64,000 bases of DNA from Prosthecochloris sp. (GCA_015482705.2 JADMLA020000022.1:44125-108124); one strand, 5' to 3'; counted from the first letter of the stretch, positions 37,201-47,000 are shown. Numbers and translations: made by a program. Notes: generated by a model not told the origin, from the letters alone.

Positions 37201-38970
37201 TCAGTGCATGGAAGCTTCACCTGCCCCTTTTGGATACCTGAGGCTGTCGACCAGTTCCTGAATGTCTTCCGGCGGTGCCGGAGTGATTTTTGCAACAATG
37301 AAGCTTACGGTGAAGTTGATAATCATCCCCACGGTACCGATTCCTTCTGGTGAAATACCGAGGAACCAGTTTTCAGAGGTATTCGCAGCAGGGTTGATGA
37401 ATTTGAAATAAATAATGTACGCGGCAGTGAAGATAATGCCGGTTAACATGCCGGCAATCGCGCCTTCCTTGTTCATCCGTTTGTAGAAAATGCCGAGGAT
37501 GATGACCGGGAAGAACGATGACGCAGCAAGACCGAATGCGAAAGCAACGACCTGCGCGACGAAGCCCGGAGGATTGATCCCGAAATAACCGGCTATAACC
37601 ACAGCAAAAGCAACGGCGATGCGGGCTATCATAACCTCCAGTTTCTCGTCCAGGTCGGGATTGATCTGTTTCTTTATCAGGTCATGCGCGACGGATGTCG
37701 AGATAACCAGAAGCAGACCGGCTGCCGTGGACAAGGCTGCAGCAAGTCCGCCAGCTGCGATGAGTGCGATGACCCAGGCCGGAAGGTTGGCGATTTCAGG
37801 GTTTGCCAGAACCATGATGTCCCGGTCGATATAGAGTTCGTTGCCGTTATCGGTGAGCTCGTTCGAGATAAGCCGTTGACCTTCTGCGCCTTCACCTTCT
37901 GCAAAAACAGGTTTGCCGGCGAAAGCCTTGCCGTTGACATACTGGATGGCGCCATCATCGTTTTTATCGACCCAGGCAATGAGGCCGGTGCCTTCCCAGG
38001 TTTTGAACCATGAGGGAAGCTCGGCGTACTGTGTGTTGCTTACGGTGTTGATGAGATTGAAACGTGCAAATGCCGCAACAGCCGGAGCGGTGGTGTAGAG
38101 CAGGGCGATGAAAAGCAACGCCCAGCCTGCGGAAATACGGGCATCACGTACTTTAGGAACCGTGAAGAAGCGTACGATAACATGCGGAAGCCCGGCGGTA
38201 CCGACCATCAGCGCAAAGGTGATGAAGAAGACGTCGATCATAGGTTTGCTACCGTCGGTGTAGGCCGTAAAACCGAGTTCCTGGTGTAGGCCGTCGAGTT
38301 TGTCGAGCAGATAGCCGCTGCCATCGGTAAGCATACTGCCGAAACCCTGCTGGGGAAGAGGAGTGCCTGCGATCAGCATCGAGATAAATATTGCCGGAAC
38401 CATGTATGCGAAAATAAGCACACAATACTGGGCAACCTGGGTATAGGTGATGCCTTTCATGCCACCGAGAACCGCATAGAAAAACACAATGCCCATTCCG
38501 ATGAGAATGCCGATGTTGATCGGGACTTCAAGGAATCTCGAGAACACCACCCCTACACCGCGCATCTGACCTGCGACATACGTAAACGAAACGAAAATCG
38601 CACAGATAACCGCAACGGTTCTGGCTGTATTCGAGTAGTAGCGGTCACCCACGAAATCTGGAACGGTAAACTTTCCGAACTTTCTGAGATAAGGGGCGAG
38701 AAGCAGGGCAAGTAACACGTAACCGCCTGTCCAGCCCATCAGATAGATGGAGCCGTCATAACCCATGAAGGATATAAGACCGGCCATTGAAATGAATGAC
38801 GCTGCCGACATCCAGTCAGCTGCCGTAGCCATGCCGTTGGCAAGAGGGGGAACGCCTGCGCCGGCGACATAAAACTCTTTTGTAGATCCGGCCTTTGCCC
38901 ATATCGCAATCCCGATATAGAGTGCAAATGTCAAGCCGACAATAAGATACGTCCACGCTTGTACATCCAT
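37201..38970 (-). CDS. Sodium:solute symporter large subunit (VC_2705/ActP-like)
   Basis: 589 aa, SSS family with about 13 membrane helices. Key stretches are EFYVAGAGVPPLANGMATAAD, WMSAASFISMAGLISFMG (Na+ site region), TYVAGQMRGVGVVFSRFL and GGLAAALSTAAGLLLVISTS. A soluble insertion (about residues 310-380) carries DKNDDGAIQ at 335-343, which resembles a calcium EF-hand loop but lacks the final acidic ligand. Together with the DUF4212 subunit encoded just upstream this matches the two-component VC_2705 subfamily, related to the acetate permease ActP. Substrate is probably acetate or a similar small carboxylate; that is inference. Confidence 0.88.
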   Translation of the reverse strand: MDVQAWTYLIVGLTFALYIGIAIWAKAGSTKEFYVAGAGVPPLANGMATAADWMSAASFISMAGLISFMGYDGSIYLMGWTGGYVLLALLLAPYLRKFGKFTVPDFVGDRYYSNTARTVAVICAIFVSFTYVAGQMRGVGVVFSRFLEVPINIGILIGMGIVFFYAVLGGMKGITYTQVAQYCVLIFAYMVPAIFISMLIAGTPLPQQGFGSMLTDGSGYLLDKLDGLHQELGFTAYTDGSKPMIDVFFITFALMVGTAGLPHVIVRFFTVPKVRDARISAGWALLFIALLYTTAPAVAAFARFNLINTVSNTQYAELPSWFKTWEGTGLIAWVDKNDDGAIQYVNGKAFAGKPVFAEGEGAEGQRLISNELTDNGNELYIDRDIMVLANPEIANLPAWVIALIAAGGLAAALSTAAGLLLVISTSVAHDLIKKQINPDLDEKLEVMIARIAVAFAVVIAGYFGINPPGFVAQVVAFAFGLAASSFFPVIILGIFYKRMNKEGAIAGMLTGIIFTAAYIIYFKFINPAANTSENWFLGISPEGIGTVGMIINFTVSFIVAKITPAPPEDIQELVDSLRYPKGAGEASMH

Positions 38971-39010
38971 AATTGTTAATAATTAGTTGAAAAAAATTGC
39001 AATGGAATGG

Positions 39011-39286
39011 TTAATCCTCGTGTACGTCATACTTTTTGTCCAGCCGGTTCATCAGGCTGACATAAACGAAAATCAGGACAACAAACACATAGATGGAACC
39101 CTGCTGTGCAAACCAGAATCCCAACTTGAAGCCGCCTCCACCCGTCCATTCAGGAAAGCGGATGGTATCGAGTGGTTCGGCAAGTAAAATTCCGAAGCCG
39201 TAAGAGACAACAAACCATACAACAAGCAGTCCTATCAGATACTTGAGGTTTGTTGACCAGTACTCCTGTAGTTTTCCTTTTTCCAT
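39011..39286 (-). CDS. DUF4212 small subunit of the sodium:solute symporter
   Basis: 91 aa with two membrane helices (about residues 15-35 and 60-82). The opening LQEYWSTNLKYLIGLLVVWF, the motif FPEWTGGGGFKLGFWFAQQGSI and the ending FVYVSLMNRLDKKYDV are the standard form of the small subunit found directly upstream of VC_2705-type symporters. The gap to the large subunit is 40 bp. It is thought to be needed for assembly or function of the transporter. Confidence 0.92.
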   Translation of the reverse strand: MEKGKLQEYWSTNLKYLIGLLVVWFVVSYGFGILLAEPLDTIRFPEWTGGGGFKLGFWFAQQGSIYVFVVLIFVYVSLMNRLDKKYDVHED

Positions 39287-39412
39287 GACATCAATGGTTT
39301 AAGGTTGTTTGAATAGCGTCTTAAAAAAAAGAAGCACAACAATTTAAGAAGCATAATAATTTAATGAAAGAAACAATCCTTCGGAAGAACATGTCGTTGA
39401 CGGTCGTTCCAT

Positions 39413-39440
39413 AAAAAAAAGCCGCAGGTTTTCCTGCGGC
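39413..39440 (-). terminator. Rho-independent terminator of the porin gene
   Basis: GCCGCAGG and CCTGCGGC form a perfect 8-bp stem with loop TTTT at 39421-39440. On the minus strand it is followed by eight U residues. It lies 35 bp after the stop of the porin-like gene at 39475. Confidence 0.92.
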
Positions 39441-39474
39441 TTTGCCGATCGACGATCGAAGTATCGGAGATCGT

Positions 39475-40575
39475 TTAGAACTTGACCTGTGCCCAGAGCT
39501 CCGTTCTCAGACGGTTGAATTCGATGGAATCGTTGTTGAATTCAGACGAGAGATAGCGGACAGTCGGTGACAGGGTGAAGCTGCCCATTGCAGACTCGTA
39601 TACCTTGTAGTTGTACTGTGCCCAGACGAACATGTTGGCGTAGTTGTCCGAACGGCCATAGCTTTCGTCTTCCGTGCTGTTGTAATCAATCCAGGCTGTT
39701 ACCGGACCGTGTTGCGCTTTGACTCTGAAGAGGTAACCGTCATAGTTGATATCATCTTCGTCAACGTAGGTGTAGAAACCGCTCAGTGTGAATTTGGTAT
39801 CACCGGCCGGGATGACGACATTGGTACCGAATGTCCACGGCGTGACGTTTTCATAGTCTCCCCTGTGATCGACGCCTGAAACAATCTGTACAGGATTATA
39901 CATGGAGTGAGATCCGATGAGATCGGAATCGGTTATGGCTGCAAGAACCTGCGGATCGATAGTGATGTCACCGATGTTTGTTTTGTAGATGACGTGAATA
40001 GCGTAAGAATCTTCGAAAACATCGTCTTCTGTCATGTCGTTGTCAAGCACGCAGAGCGTTGCGTTGAGTTCGCCGGGGCCGACCTTCGTACCATAGTTGA
40101 GCGCGAAAACGCGATCATTGTTGTACAGGAAGTACGGGATTTCGAGAGGCTGGAAAGGATAAACCGCAAGGTCGAAGATTGGATTGTTGAGACTGTTCAG
40201 CGGCATTTTTCCCATTGTGTAATGAGAGTGCTCCATCATACGGCCGAAGTAGAACTGGCTGATGCCGAAGTCTTCTGCAAGTGTTTCTGGAAAAGAATCG
40301 CCTTTTCCACCAACAGCGGCGAACCAGCCTGGCGATTCGCTGGCAAGCATGGCTTTGGCATAGTAGCCTTCACCGAGGTCGGCCGCTACATGCAAACGGA
40401 CTCTGTAGAGCCAGTAGAGGTCGTCAGCCTGTTTGTTGAAATCACCTTTGAATTCGTAGCTTTCATACCTCGGGCGGACCATTGCGTCGCCGCTGAATTT
40501 GACGCTTGCCTCGGATGTGGTCACGAACGTGGCCATCATCGCGAGTGCGAAAACAAGCGATACTAGTTTTTTCAT
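39475..40575 (-). CDS. Outer-membrane beta-barrel porin-like protein
   Basis: 366 aa. A Sec signal peptide is present (MKKLVSLVFALAMMATFVTTSEAS, cut near residue 23, beginning MKKLVSLVFALAMM). The mature part has alternating-residue beta strands rich in Tyr, Trp and Gly (YWLYRVRLHVAADLGEGYYAK, KFTLSGFYTYVDEDD, VFALNYGTKVGPGEL) and ends in an aromatic-containing strand LRTELWAQVKF, with the C-terminal Phe typical of outer-membrane proteins. It should form a channel. The substrate is unknown. The gene has its own terminator and a palindrome-rich upstream region. Confidence 0.75.
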   Translation of the reverse strand: MKKLVSLVFALAMMATFVTTSEASVKFSGDAMVRPRYESYEFKGDFNKQADDLYWLYRVRLHVAADLGEGYYAKAMLASESPGWFAAVGGKGDSFPETLAEDFGISQFYFGRMMEHSHYTMGKMPLNSLNNPIFDLAVYPFQPLEIPYFLYNNDRVFALNYGTKVGPGELNATLCVLDNDMTEDDVFEDSYAIHVIYKTNIGDITIDPQVLAAITDSDLIGSHSMYNPVQIVSGVDHRGDYENVTPWTFGTNVVIPAGDTKFTLSGFYTYVDEDDINYDGYLFRVKAQHGPVTAWIDYNSTEDESYGRSDNYANMFVWAQYNYKVYESAMGSFTLSPTVRYLSSEFNNDSIEFNRLRTELWAQVKF

Positions 40576-40936
40576 TGCTGCTTTTCTCCGTTAGGTTTTG
40601 TGTTGCTTCGAAAATAAAAGCATCTTGCCTGACGTGTTTGTGCAGGGTACAATGCTTTTCGGAAAGAACATGTACATGTAAACTTTTAATGTACATAAAT
40701 TGGATAAAAAAAAGAAGTTACTTTTACCATCACATCGCATGGATAAACTGCTAAAGTACTCTGAAGTAATGGTGAGCGGAATAACGATATGTTGACCTGT
40801 AAAGTGACATGCTGTACTCGAGGGGGATTATAACGTTGCAGAAAATACTATGGTAATTTATGGAACAATGTTACATCGTGCAAACATGATACATGCTGGT
40901 TCCATACCGTTTTTCCTGCGGATCTGAAGCTATCGC
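40576..40936. other. Upstream region of the porin gene
   Basis: 361 bp, AT-rich, with no gene seen. It contains the paired ATGTACAT palindromes listed separately and should hold the porin promoter on the minus strand. Confidence 0.6.
40668..40696. promoter_or_regulatory. Two ATGTACAT palindromes, candidate operator of the porin gene
   Basis: ATGTACAT occurs at 40670-40677 inside the perfect 12-bp palindrome ACATGTACATGT (40668-40679) and again at 40689-40696. The copies are 19 bp apart, about two helical turns, and 94-121 bp upstream of the porin start. This is the layout of a pair of dimer-binding sites on one face of the DNA. The regulator is unknown. Confidence 0.45.
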
Positions 40937-41791
40937 TTACAGATCTACAATAAATCCGAGGGAGCTGAAACTTTCGTCATCGTAAAAATACATGCCGTGA
41001 CGGCTCATCCCGTTGTAATAATTATATGCGATGCGGACGTTTTCAAGGCCAAGGCCGGTTAACCTCCAGCCTGCCTGCAGGTTCCAGGTTCCATGGAACC
41101 CGTCGGTTTTATCGAGTTCGTCATTCCATTCAGGAAGCAACTTGAAATCCGCCGCCAGGTAGGTGTTGCCCGGTGTTGAAAGTTCCAGTCCTGCCTGAAG
41201 CGAATGTCGGCTGATGTCGTCGGGTATGGTATGGAAAAGGTATTGATAGCCGAGATAGACCCGGTAGTCTTCCGAAGAGAGTGCAAGGACGAGATTTATG
41301 AACTCACGACTGTAGGTGAACGGGATACCGAAAGGGCAATCATCTTCGTTTATCCATTCATCGGCTTCCTCATCGTAGTGCCCGTCTTCGAAATGAGCCG
41401 AGATATGACTGACTCGGAGCCTTGCAGAGAGATCGTCGAACGGCAGGCTGTCGTTTTTCAACGGGTGTTTCCAGGAAAAGCTGACCCCGAAGAGGTAATC
41501 GATGGTGTCTACCGGAAACTTGAAGTCGTCGTCTCTTCCCAGGAGGGAGAATGTCGCGAAGTCGATGCCGACAGCGAAACGATCGTCTTCACTCTGGTAC
41601 AGATCTGCGGAAGTGCCGATGTCGAGCTGAAGGAAATCGTCATCGAGCCACGGCATGACTGCAATTCGTGGTTCAAGAGGATCTGCAAGCAAGGGAGTGA
41701 ACAACGTCCGTAATGTCGGTCCGGCAAATACTGTTTGAGAGGATAGAAAAAGAATCAGTAGAACGATCGGCGTAACACATATTTTTCGCAT
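40937..41791 (-). CDS. DUF1207-like outer-membrane protein
   Basis: 284 aa. Signal peptide at residues 1-23 (VLLILFLSSQTVFAG). The motif LRTLFTPLLADPLEPRIAV just after the cleavage site is the hallmark of the DUF1207 family, and the rest consists of predicted beta strands ending in SFSSLGFIVDL. No function is known for the family. It is 17 bp upstream of nothing on its own strand except the porin region, and its own upstream neighbour pyrB stops 17 bp away, so pyrB and this gene may be co-transcribed. Confidence 0.65.
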   Translation of the reverse strand: MRKICVTPIVLLILFLSSQTVFAGPTLRTLFTPLLADPLEPRIAVMPWLDDDFLQLDIGTSADLYQSEDDRFAVGIDFATFSLLGRDDDFKFPVDTIDYLFGVSFSWKHPLKNDSLPFDDLSARLRVSHISAHFEDGHYDEEADEWINEDDCPFGIPFTYSREFINLVLALSSEDYRVYLGYQYLFHTIPDDISRHSLQAGLELSTPGNTYLAADFKLLPEWNDELDKTDGFHGTWNLQAGWRLTGLGLENVRIAYNYYNGMSRHGMYFYDDESFSSLGFIVDL

Positions 41792-41808
41792 GGGTGTACT
41801 ATGTTATT

Positions 41809-42798
41809 TTAATGATTTTTTATCGTTGTACCACCGAGCAGCATTTCCAGGACAGCGGTTCTGACTGCAACTCCGTTGGTTACCTGTTCGAGGAGCACGC
41901 TTTTCGAGTAACCCGGTGGTTGGATACGGTCAGCAACGTTGCTCGATATCTCGATCTCCCTGTTGATCGGACCGGGATGCAGAACAAGCATATGCTTGCG
42001 GATCTTCTCGAGCCGTTCATCGGTGAGACCGTAGTTCAGCGAATAATCTTCGAGAGACGGCAGGTAGCCGCCGGTTGTTCTTTCCAGCTGTAAACGGAGT
42101 ACGATCGCGGCGTCGGCCCATCTTATGGCATCGTCTATGGAGGTGAAAACGCTAACGCCAAGGGACGCGGTATCGGCAGGAAGAAGCGACACGGGGCTGC
42201 ATATCCCGACTTCGGCACCAAGTGTGGTAAGGCCGAAAATATTCGACCGGGCTACGCGGCTGTGCAGGATATCACCAAGAATCATGATTTTGGCGCCTTG
42301 CAACGACCCGAAATAGTCTCGTAATGTAAATATGTCGAGAAGTGCCTGAGTTGGATGTTCGTGCGTTCCGTCACCTGCATTCACCACATGTTTATCCGTT
42401 ATGCGGCTTATCTGTACGGCTGACCCTGAAGAGGGATGGCGAATGACAAATGCATCGACCTGCATCGCTTCAAGGTTTTTTATCGTATCTACAATACTTT
42501 CCCCTTTGCTGACGCTGCTCGAAGAGGCGCTGAAATTAAGGGTTACGGCACCGAGGTTGCGTGCTGCTATTTCGAAAGAGAACCTTGTTCGTGTCGAGTT
42601 TTCAAAAAACGCCAGAACAATGCGCTTTCCCTCGAGCGTTCTGGGTGTAACGCTTTCAGCTTTCAGAAACAGATCTTTATGAACAGCAGCCTTGTCGAGA
42701 ATCTCCATAATTCTTGCCGCCGATATGCCGGATAATCCAGTGAGGTCTTTCAATGCAATGATTTTTCCAAAAGTGTCAGTAGCCCCGTGTGAAAACAC
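41809..42798 (-). CDS. pyrB: Aspartate carbamoyltransferase catalytic subunit
   Basis: 329 aa. The carbamoyl-phosphate motif FFENSTRTRFSFEIAARNLG near residue 65, the SSSSVSKGESIVDTIKNL loop (Ser and Lys) and HPSSGSAVQIS with NAGDGTHEHPTQALLDIFTL are diagnostic; LHPGPINREIEIS closes the active site. It joins carbamoyl phosphate to aspartate in pyrimidine synthesis. No pyrI or pyrC is adjacent. The 262 bp between pyrB and the divergent hypA should contain both promoters. Confidence 0.96.
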   Translation of the reverse strand: MFSHGATDTFGKIIALKDLTGLSGISAARIMEILDKAAVHKDLFLKAESVTPRTLEGKRIVLAFFENSTRTRFSFEIAARNLGAVTLNFSASSSSVSKGESIVDTIKNLEAMQVDAFVIRHPSSGSAVQISRITDKHVVNAGDGTHEHPTQALLDIFTLRDYFGSLQGAKIMILGDILHSRVARSNIFGLTTLGAEVGICSPVSLLPADTASLGVSVFTSIDDAIRWADAAIVLRLQLERTTGGYLPSLEDYSLNYGLTDERLEKIRKHMLVLHPGPINREIEISSNVADRIQPPGYSKSVLLEQVTNGVAVRTAVLEMLLGGTTIKNH

Positions 42799-43060
42799 TC
42801 TGCAAATTTACAAAAAATATAAACTTAAAATGAGTAATTGTTCGCACTCGTGGTCACGTTGACCAGCGGGCGGGTGAGCGTCGACGATCGATAATGGAAA
42901 GGGCCGGAACGGTGCTGCGAATGTACCTGCTGTATCGGTAACTTGGTGATCGTTTTTGTGCGTTCGATATTCATATCAACATTTGGATACAGACCTTTTA
43001 TCGGTTAGAGGAAATGATTTTGATCGGTATGTTGTTACTTTTCAACGATGAGATGAGTCT

Positions 43061-43402
43061 ATGCATGAAATGTCAATAGCGTTGTCTATCATCGACGCCG
43101 TAGTAACAAAAGCCAGGCAAGAGCAATCTCGAAAGGTCAGCGAGATCGAGTTGGAAATTGGCAGGGTTGCCGGGGTTCAGCTCGAATCGCTGAAATTCTG
43201 TTTTTCTGCAGCTGCAAAAAACACCATTGCCGAGGGGGCTGAACTTACGATTCGTGAAACAGCGCCTGTTGGGGAGTGCCAGGAGTGCGGTAAGAGTTTT
43301 CCCGTCAGTGACGTGTATGCGAAATGCGAAGTTTGCGGGTCTTTGAATGTCAGAATTGTTTCAGGCAGGGAACTGCTGATAAAATCAATTACGCTCGAGT
43401 AG
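43061..43402 (+). CDS. hypA: Hydrogenase nickel-insertion protein HypA
   Basis: 113 aa. The nickel-binding N-terminus MHEMSI (His2, Glu3) is exact. The structural zinc site is formed by the pairs GECQECGKSF and AKCEVCGSLN. HypA delivers Ni to the NiFe hydrogenase large subunit together with HypB. It is the first gene of a six-gene plus-strand hyp run. No obvious ribosome-binding site precedes it. Confidence 0.95.
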   Translation: MHEMSIALSIIDAVVTKARQEQSRKVSEIELEIGRVAGVQLESLKFCFSAAAKNTIAEGAELTIRETAPVGECQECGKSFPVSDVYAKCEVCGSLNVRIVSGRELLIKSITLE

Positions 43403-43529
43403 AGCGAGGGAAATACCGGAGTGCAAAGAAAAAAATGTGGTGTCGGACAAAGTGGCTTTCATGTTACCGTCCTGATGACATCGATTCAGTCAATCAACGA
43501 TTCGATTAATAAATTAAACATAATATCCT

Positions 43530-44318
43530 ATGTGTGATTCTTGTGGATGTTCATCCGGCAATGGTGCCGTTATCTATAAACCGGGCGATGCTGCATATCA
43601 TGTTCATGTCAGTGGCGATGCTCATCATCATGATCATGCTTCCGGTAATCATGACCATACCCACAGCCGTCAGGTAAAGGTCGAGCAGGATGTATTGTTG
43701 CAAAACAATCTTCTTGCCGAAAGAAACCGGGGGTTTTTCGAGGCGAAGAATATTCTTGCGCTCAATTTTCTCAGCTCACCGGGTTCGGGGAAAACTTCTT
43801 TGCTCGAGAAAACTGTGCCGTTCATAAAGCCTGATTGTCACGTCAGTGTTATCGAAGGAGACCAGCAGACTACCAGGGATGCTGAACGGATTCAGGCTCT
43901 CGATGTTCCTGTTTTACAGGTCAATACCGGTACCGGGTGCCATCTCGACGCCCTGATGATAAACAGGGCGGTCAAAGAGATGAATCTTGCAGACAACTCT
44001 CTTCTTTGTATCGAGAATGTCGGTAACCTTGTCTGCCCTGCGCTGTTCGACCTTGGAGAAGCAATGAAAATCGTTGTGATCAGCGTAACGGAAGGGGATG
44101 ACAAACCGCTGAAATATCCAACGATGTTTGTCGAGGCCGACATCTGTATTTTGAACAAAACCGATTTGCTCCCGCATGTTCCCTTCGATGCTGCTGTATG
44201 CAGGGACAATGCTTCGAGGGTCAACCAAAAGCTCGAATGGTTCGAGCTTTCTGCGGCGACGGGTGAAGGTTTTGACGCATGGATAGAATGGCTGAAGTCA
44301 AAACTGAAAAAAGACTGA
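43530..44318 (+). CDS. hypB: Hydrogenase nickel-incorporation GTPase HypB
   Basis: 262 aa. The N-terminus MCDSCGCSSGNG has the high-affinity metal motif CxxCxC, followed by a His-rich stretch (residues about 25-50, with HHHDH and HDHTH) that can store nickel. The GTPase domain has P-loop LSSPGSGKTS, EGDQQTTRDAERI, IENVGNLVCP and the base-binding ILNKTDLLP. It releases Ni into hydrogenase on GTP hydrolysis. It overlaps hypF by 40 bp. Confidence 0.96.
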   Translation: MCDSCGCSSGNGAVIYKPGDAAYHVHVSGDAHHHDHASGNHDHTHSRQVKVEQDVLLQNNLLAERNRGFFEAKNILALNFLSSPGSGKTSLLEKTVPFIKPDCHVSVIEGDQQTTRDAERIQALDVPVLQVNTGTGCHLDALMINRAVKEMNLADNSLLCIENVGNLVCPALFDLGEAMKIVVISVTEGDDKPLKYPTMFVEADICILNKTDLLPHVPFDAAVCRDNASRVNQKLEWFELSAATGEGFDAWIEWLKSKLKKD

Positions 44319-46579
44319 GATTCTTTATCAATGGCGTTGTGCAGGGGGTCGGGTTCAGACCCTTTGTTTTTCGTCTTGCAAAAGAAGCGGGTTTCAGGGG
44401 TTTTATACGCAACACCTCTTTGGGGGTCTGTATAGAGGTGCAGAGCGGCAGTGCCGAGAAGCTTGGTCTTTTCAGACGGGAACTTTTCGAGAAAGCACCT
44501 CCTCTTGCAAAAATTACGTCATGTGAGGTTACGGAGATTGCTGTGGAAGAGGAGAGTGATTTTTTCATTGTTCCCTCCGATGACACAGGAGCAATTCAGA
44601 CTATGGTATCCCCGGATTTTGGTATTTGCGGGGATTGCCGGATGGAGCTGCTCGATGTTTCCAACCGGAGGTATGCATATTCTTTCATCAATTGCACGAA
44701 CTGCGGACCGCGCTATACCATTATTGAAAGGGTTCCTTACGACCGTCCTTACACCTCGATGAAGCAGTTCACGATGTGCCCTGATTGCGAGGCCGAGTAT
44801 CGGGATCCGATGAACAGAAGATTCCATGCGCAGCCAAACGCATGTCCTGATTGTGGGCCGGTACTCGACATGCTTGATCAGAACGGTAAAACGGTCGATT
44901 GCATCGATCCTTTGGAGTTTGCTCTCGACATGCTTCGAAAAGGATCGATTGTTGCGGTGAAGGGTATCGGAGGATTCCATCTTGCCGTAAACGCTTTTGA
45001 TGCTGCTGCTGTTTGCCGTCTGAGAAAGCGAAAAAGGAGGGAAGAAAAGCCTTTCGCCTTGATGGTAAAGGATATTGAAACTGCTGAAAGGTTCTGTAGA
45101 ATCAATGATGAGGAACGCCGGGCACTTCTTTCTCCACAAGCACCTGTTGTTCTCCTGAAACAAAAGGAAGCTTTTTTTTCGGATGATGTCGCACCCGGTA
45201 ACGACCGTTTGGGTATCATGCTGCCGTATTCACCTCTTCATGTTGTAATGATGGAACGGGGCCCTTCGGTTCTTGTCATGACCAGTGCAAATTGTTCCGA
45301 TGAACCCATCGTTATCGAAAACAGCGAAGCAGTCGAACGTCTCGGCGGAATTGCCGACGGTTATCTTGTACACAATCGCGCGATTTATCTCAGATGCGAC
45401 GATTCCGTAGTGGTTCATATGTCAGGAAAAATACGGCCAATAAGACGTAGCCGAGGGTATGCGCCCTCTCCGATTCTCCTTTCTGCAGATGGTCCGCCGG
45501 TTTTTGCTGCGGGAGCCGAAATAAAGAATACCGTTTGCCTGCTTAAAGGGAAAAGTGCAATAGTGAGCCAACATATCGGAGACCTGAAAAATTACGAGGC
45601 TTACAGTCATTTTCTCAAAGTCTCCGAACACCTTCAGAGTATTTTTCAAGTTTCTCCGGAACTACTGGTCTGCGATATGCACCCGTCCTATCTATCGACT
45701 CGCTGGGTTTGGGAACAGAACGATTTGCCGTATTTGCAGGTACAGCACCACCATGCTCATTTGGCATCTTGCCTTGCCGAGAACCGCTGCGATGATCCTG
45801 TTATCGGGCTTATTCTCGATGGGGCAGGGTATGGAACGGATGGGACAAGCTGGGGCGGTGAAGTGCTGATTGGAGATGCGGCCGAAGTTTTTCGCTTCGC
45901 CTCTTTTGAGCCGGTTCCCTTGCCCGGTGGCGATGCCGCGGTGTTCCATCCCTGGAAGGTTGCAGTCGGATACCTTTCCTGCTGTTTCGACACTTTTCCC
46001 GAGCTTGCTTTTCTGAAGGGTAAGGATACTTCGGGTGTGATTCAATTACTTGAAAAAGGTATCAATTCTCCTCTTACAACAAGCTGTGGCCGGCTTTTTG
46101 ATGCTGTCGCCGCCATAACCGGATTGCGGATGGATATCAGTTATGAGGGGCAAGCGGCAATTGAACTCATGCACGCGGCTGGAACAGTCGAGGGAGAACC
46201 TTATTCATGTGAAATGGTTTCGACAGGTCCTGACAGATGGATGCTTTCGGTTTCATCTCTGATCCACGGCATAGTCAATGATGTTCGTTCTGGGAGGAGC
46301 GTTTCGTCTATCAGCAGAAATTTTCATGCTTCACTCGTTGTTTTGCTTTTGACTGTCATAGAAAAGGCCACGGCTTTTTCCGGAATTCGCAAGGTGGCGC
46401 TCAGTGGAGGTGTTTTTCAGAACATCTTGCTTTTCGACGCTCTTGTTTCAAAACTCGAGAAAAAAGGTTATACAGTTCTTGCCCATACTCAGGTACCTTG
46501 TAATGATGGAGGTATTTCTCTCGGACAGGCGGTGATCGGCAGGGAGTATCTCAAGGGCAAGTATAAGGGGATCATGTAA
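44279..46579 (+). CDS. hypF: Carbamoyltransferase HypF
   Basis: 766 aa; an ATG three codons in (44288) is an alternative start. Domains in order are acylphosphatase (FFINGVVQGVGFRPFVFRLA, residues about 10-100), zinc fingers (CGDCRMELLD, NCTNCGPRYT, MCPDCEAEYRDP, ACPDCGPVLD), YrdC-like (RKGSIVAVKGIGGFHLAVNA, about 210-390) and the Kae1-like ATP-binding domain (VQHHHAHLASCLAENR, LILDGAGYGTDGTSWGGE). It uses carbamoyl phosphate and ATP to carbamoylate the HypE C-terminal Cys, the source of the CN ligands of the NiFe site. Confidence 0.96.
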   Translation: MDRMAEVKTEKRLRFFINGVVQGVGFRPFVFRLAKEAGFRGFIRNTSLGVCIEVQSGSAEKLGLFRRELFEKAPPLAKITSCEVTEIAVEEESDFFIVPSDDTGAIQTMVSPDFGICGDCRMELLDVSNRRYAYSFINCTNCGPRYTIIERVPYDRPYTSMKQFTMCPDCEAEYRDPMNRRFHAQPNACPDCGPVLDMLDQNGKTVDCIDPLEFALDMLRKGSIVAVKGIGGFHLAVNAFDAAAVCRLRKRKRREEKPFALMVKDIETAERFCRINDEERRALLSPQAPVVLLKQKEAFFSDDVAPGNDRLGIMLPYSPLHVVMMERGPSVLVMTSANCSDEPIVIENSEAVERLGGIADGYLVHNRAIYLRCDDSVVVHMSGKIRPIRRSRGYAPSPILLSADGPPVFAAGAEIKNTVCLLKGKSAIVSQHIGDLKNYEAYSHFLKVSEHLQSIFQVSPELLVCDMHPSYLSTRWVWEQNDLPYLQVQHHHAHLASCLAENRCDDPVIGLILDGAGYGTDGTSWGGEVLIGDAAEVFRFASFEPVPLPGGDAAVFHPWKVAVGYLSCCFDTFPELAFLKGKDTSGVIQLLEKGINSPLTTSCGRLFDAVAAITGLRMDISYEGQAAIELMHAAGTVEGEPYSCEMVSTGPDRWMLSVSSLIHGIVNDVRSGRSVSSISRNFHASLVVLLLTVIEKATAFSGIRKVALSGGVFQNILLFDALVSKLEKKGYTVLAHTQVPCNDGGISLGQAVIGREYLKGKYKGIM

Positions 46580-46692
46580 AAGCCGGATGTGCCGGAATGC
46601 CATGAGTTCAGATCAGAAGAGACTGTATTTTCGGTCGGGACAGCATGGAAACGAATTGGTGATTCACAAGTCCAATAAATCGGAGAGTGACA

Positions 46693-46920
46693 ATGTGTTT
46701 GGCTATACCAGGGAAAGTTGTTGCGATTAGCGATGAAAACGGATTGAAAATGGGAACTGTCGATGTCAACGGTTCTCTGATAAAAGCTTGTCTCGAGTAT
46801 GTTCCCGATATCCGGATCGGGCAGTATACTATCGTCCATGCCGGATTTGCTTTGAAGATAATCGATGAGAAAGAAGCTGCTGAAAGCCTCGAAATTTGGG
46901 ATGAACTGTTACGAAAATAA
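46693..46920 (+). CDS. hypC: Hydrogenase maturation chaperone HypC
   Basis: 75 aa from the ATG at 46693, chosen because it yields MCLAIPGKVV, the invariant HypC beginning whose Cys2 is essential, and because GGAG lies 8 bp upstream. A GTG two codons earlier is in frame. The rest, VNGSLIKACLEYVPDIRIGQYTIVHAGFAL, is the small beta-barrel. HypC carries the Fe(CN)2CO unit between HypD and the hydrogenase large subunit. Confidence 0.95.
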   Translation: MCLAIPGKVVAISDENGLKMGTVDVNGSLIKACLEYVPDIRIGQYTIVHAGFALKIIDEKEAAESLEIWDELLRK

Positions 46921-47000
46921 AGGGGTGTCCTGATAGATAAACTACGGCGGCTCATCGTTCCTCCGGTTGGAGGAGGTATCGAGTCATCAAACGGTACATT

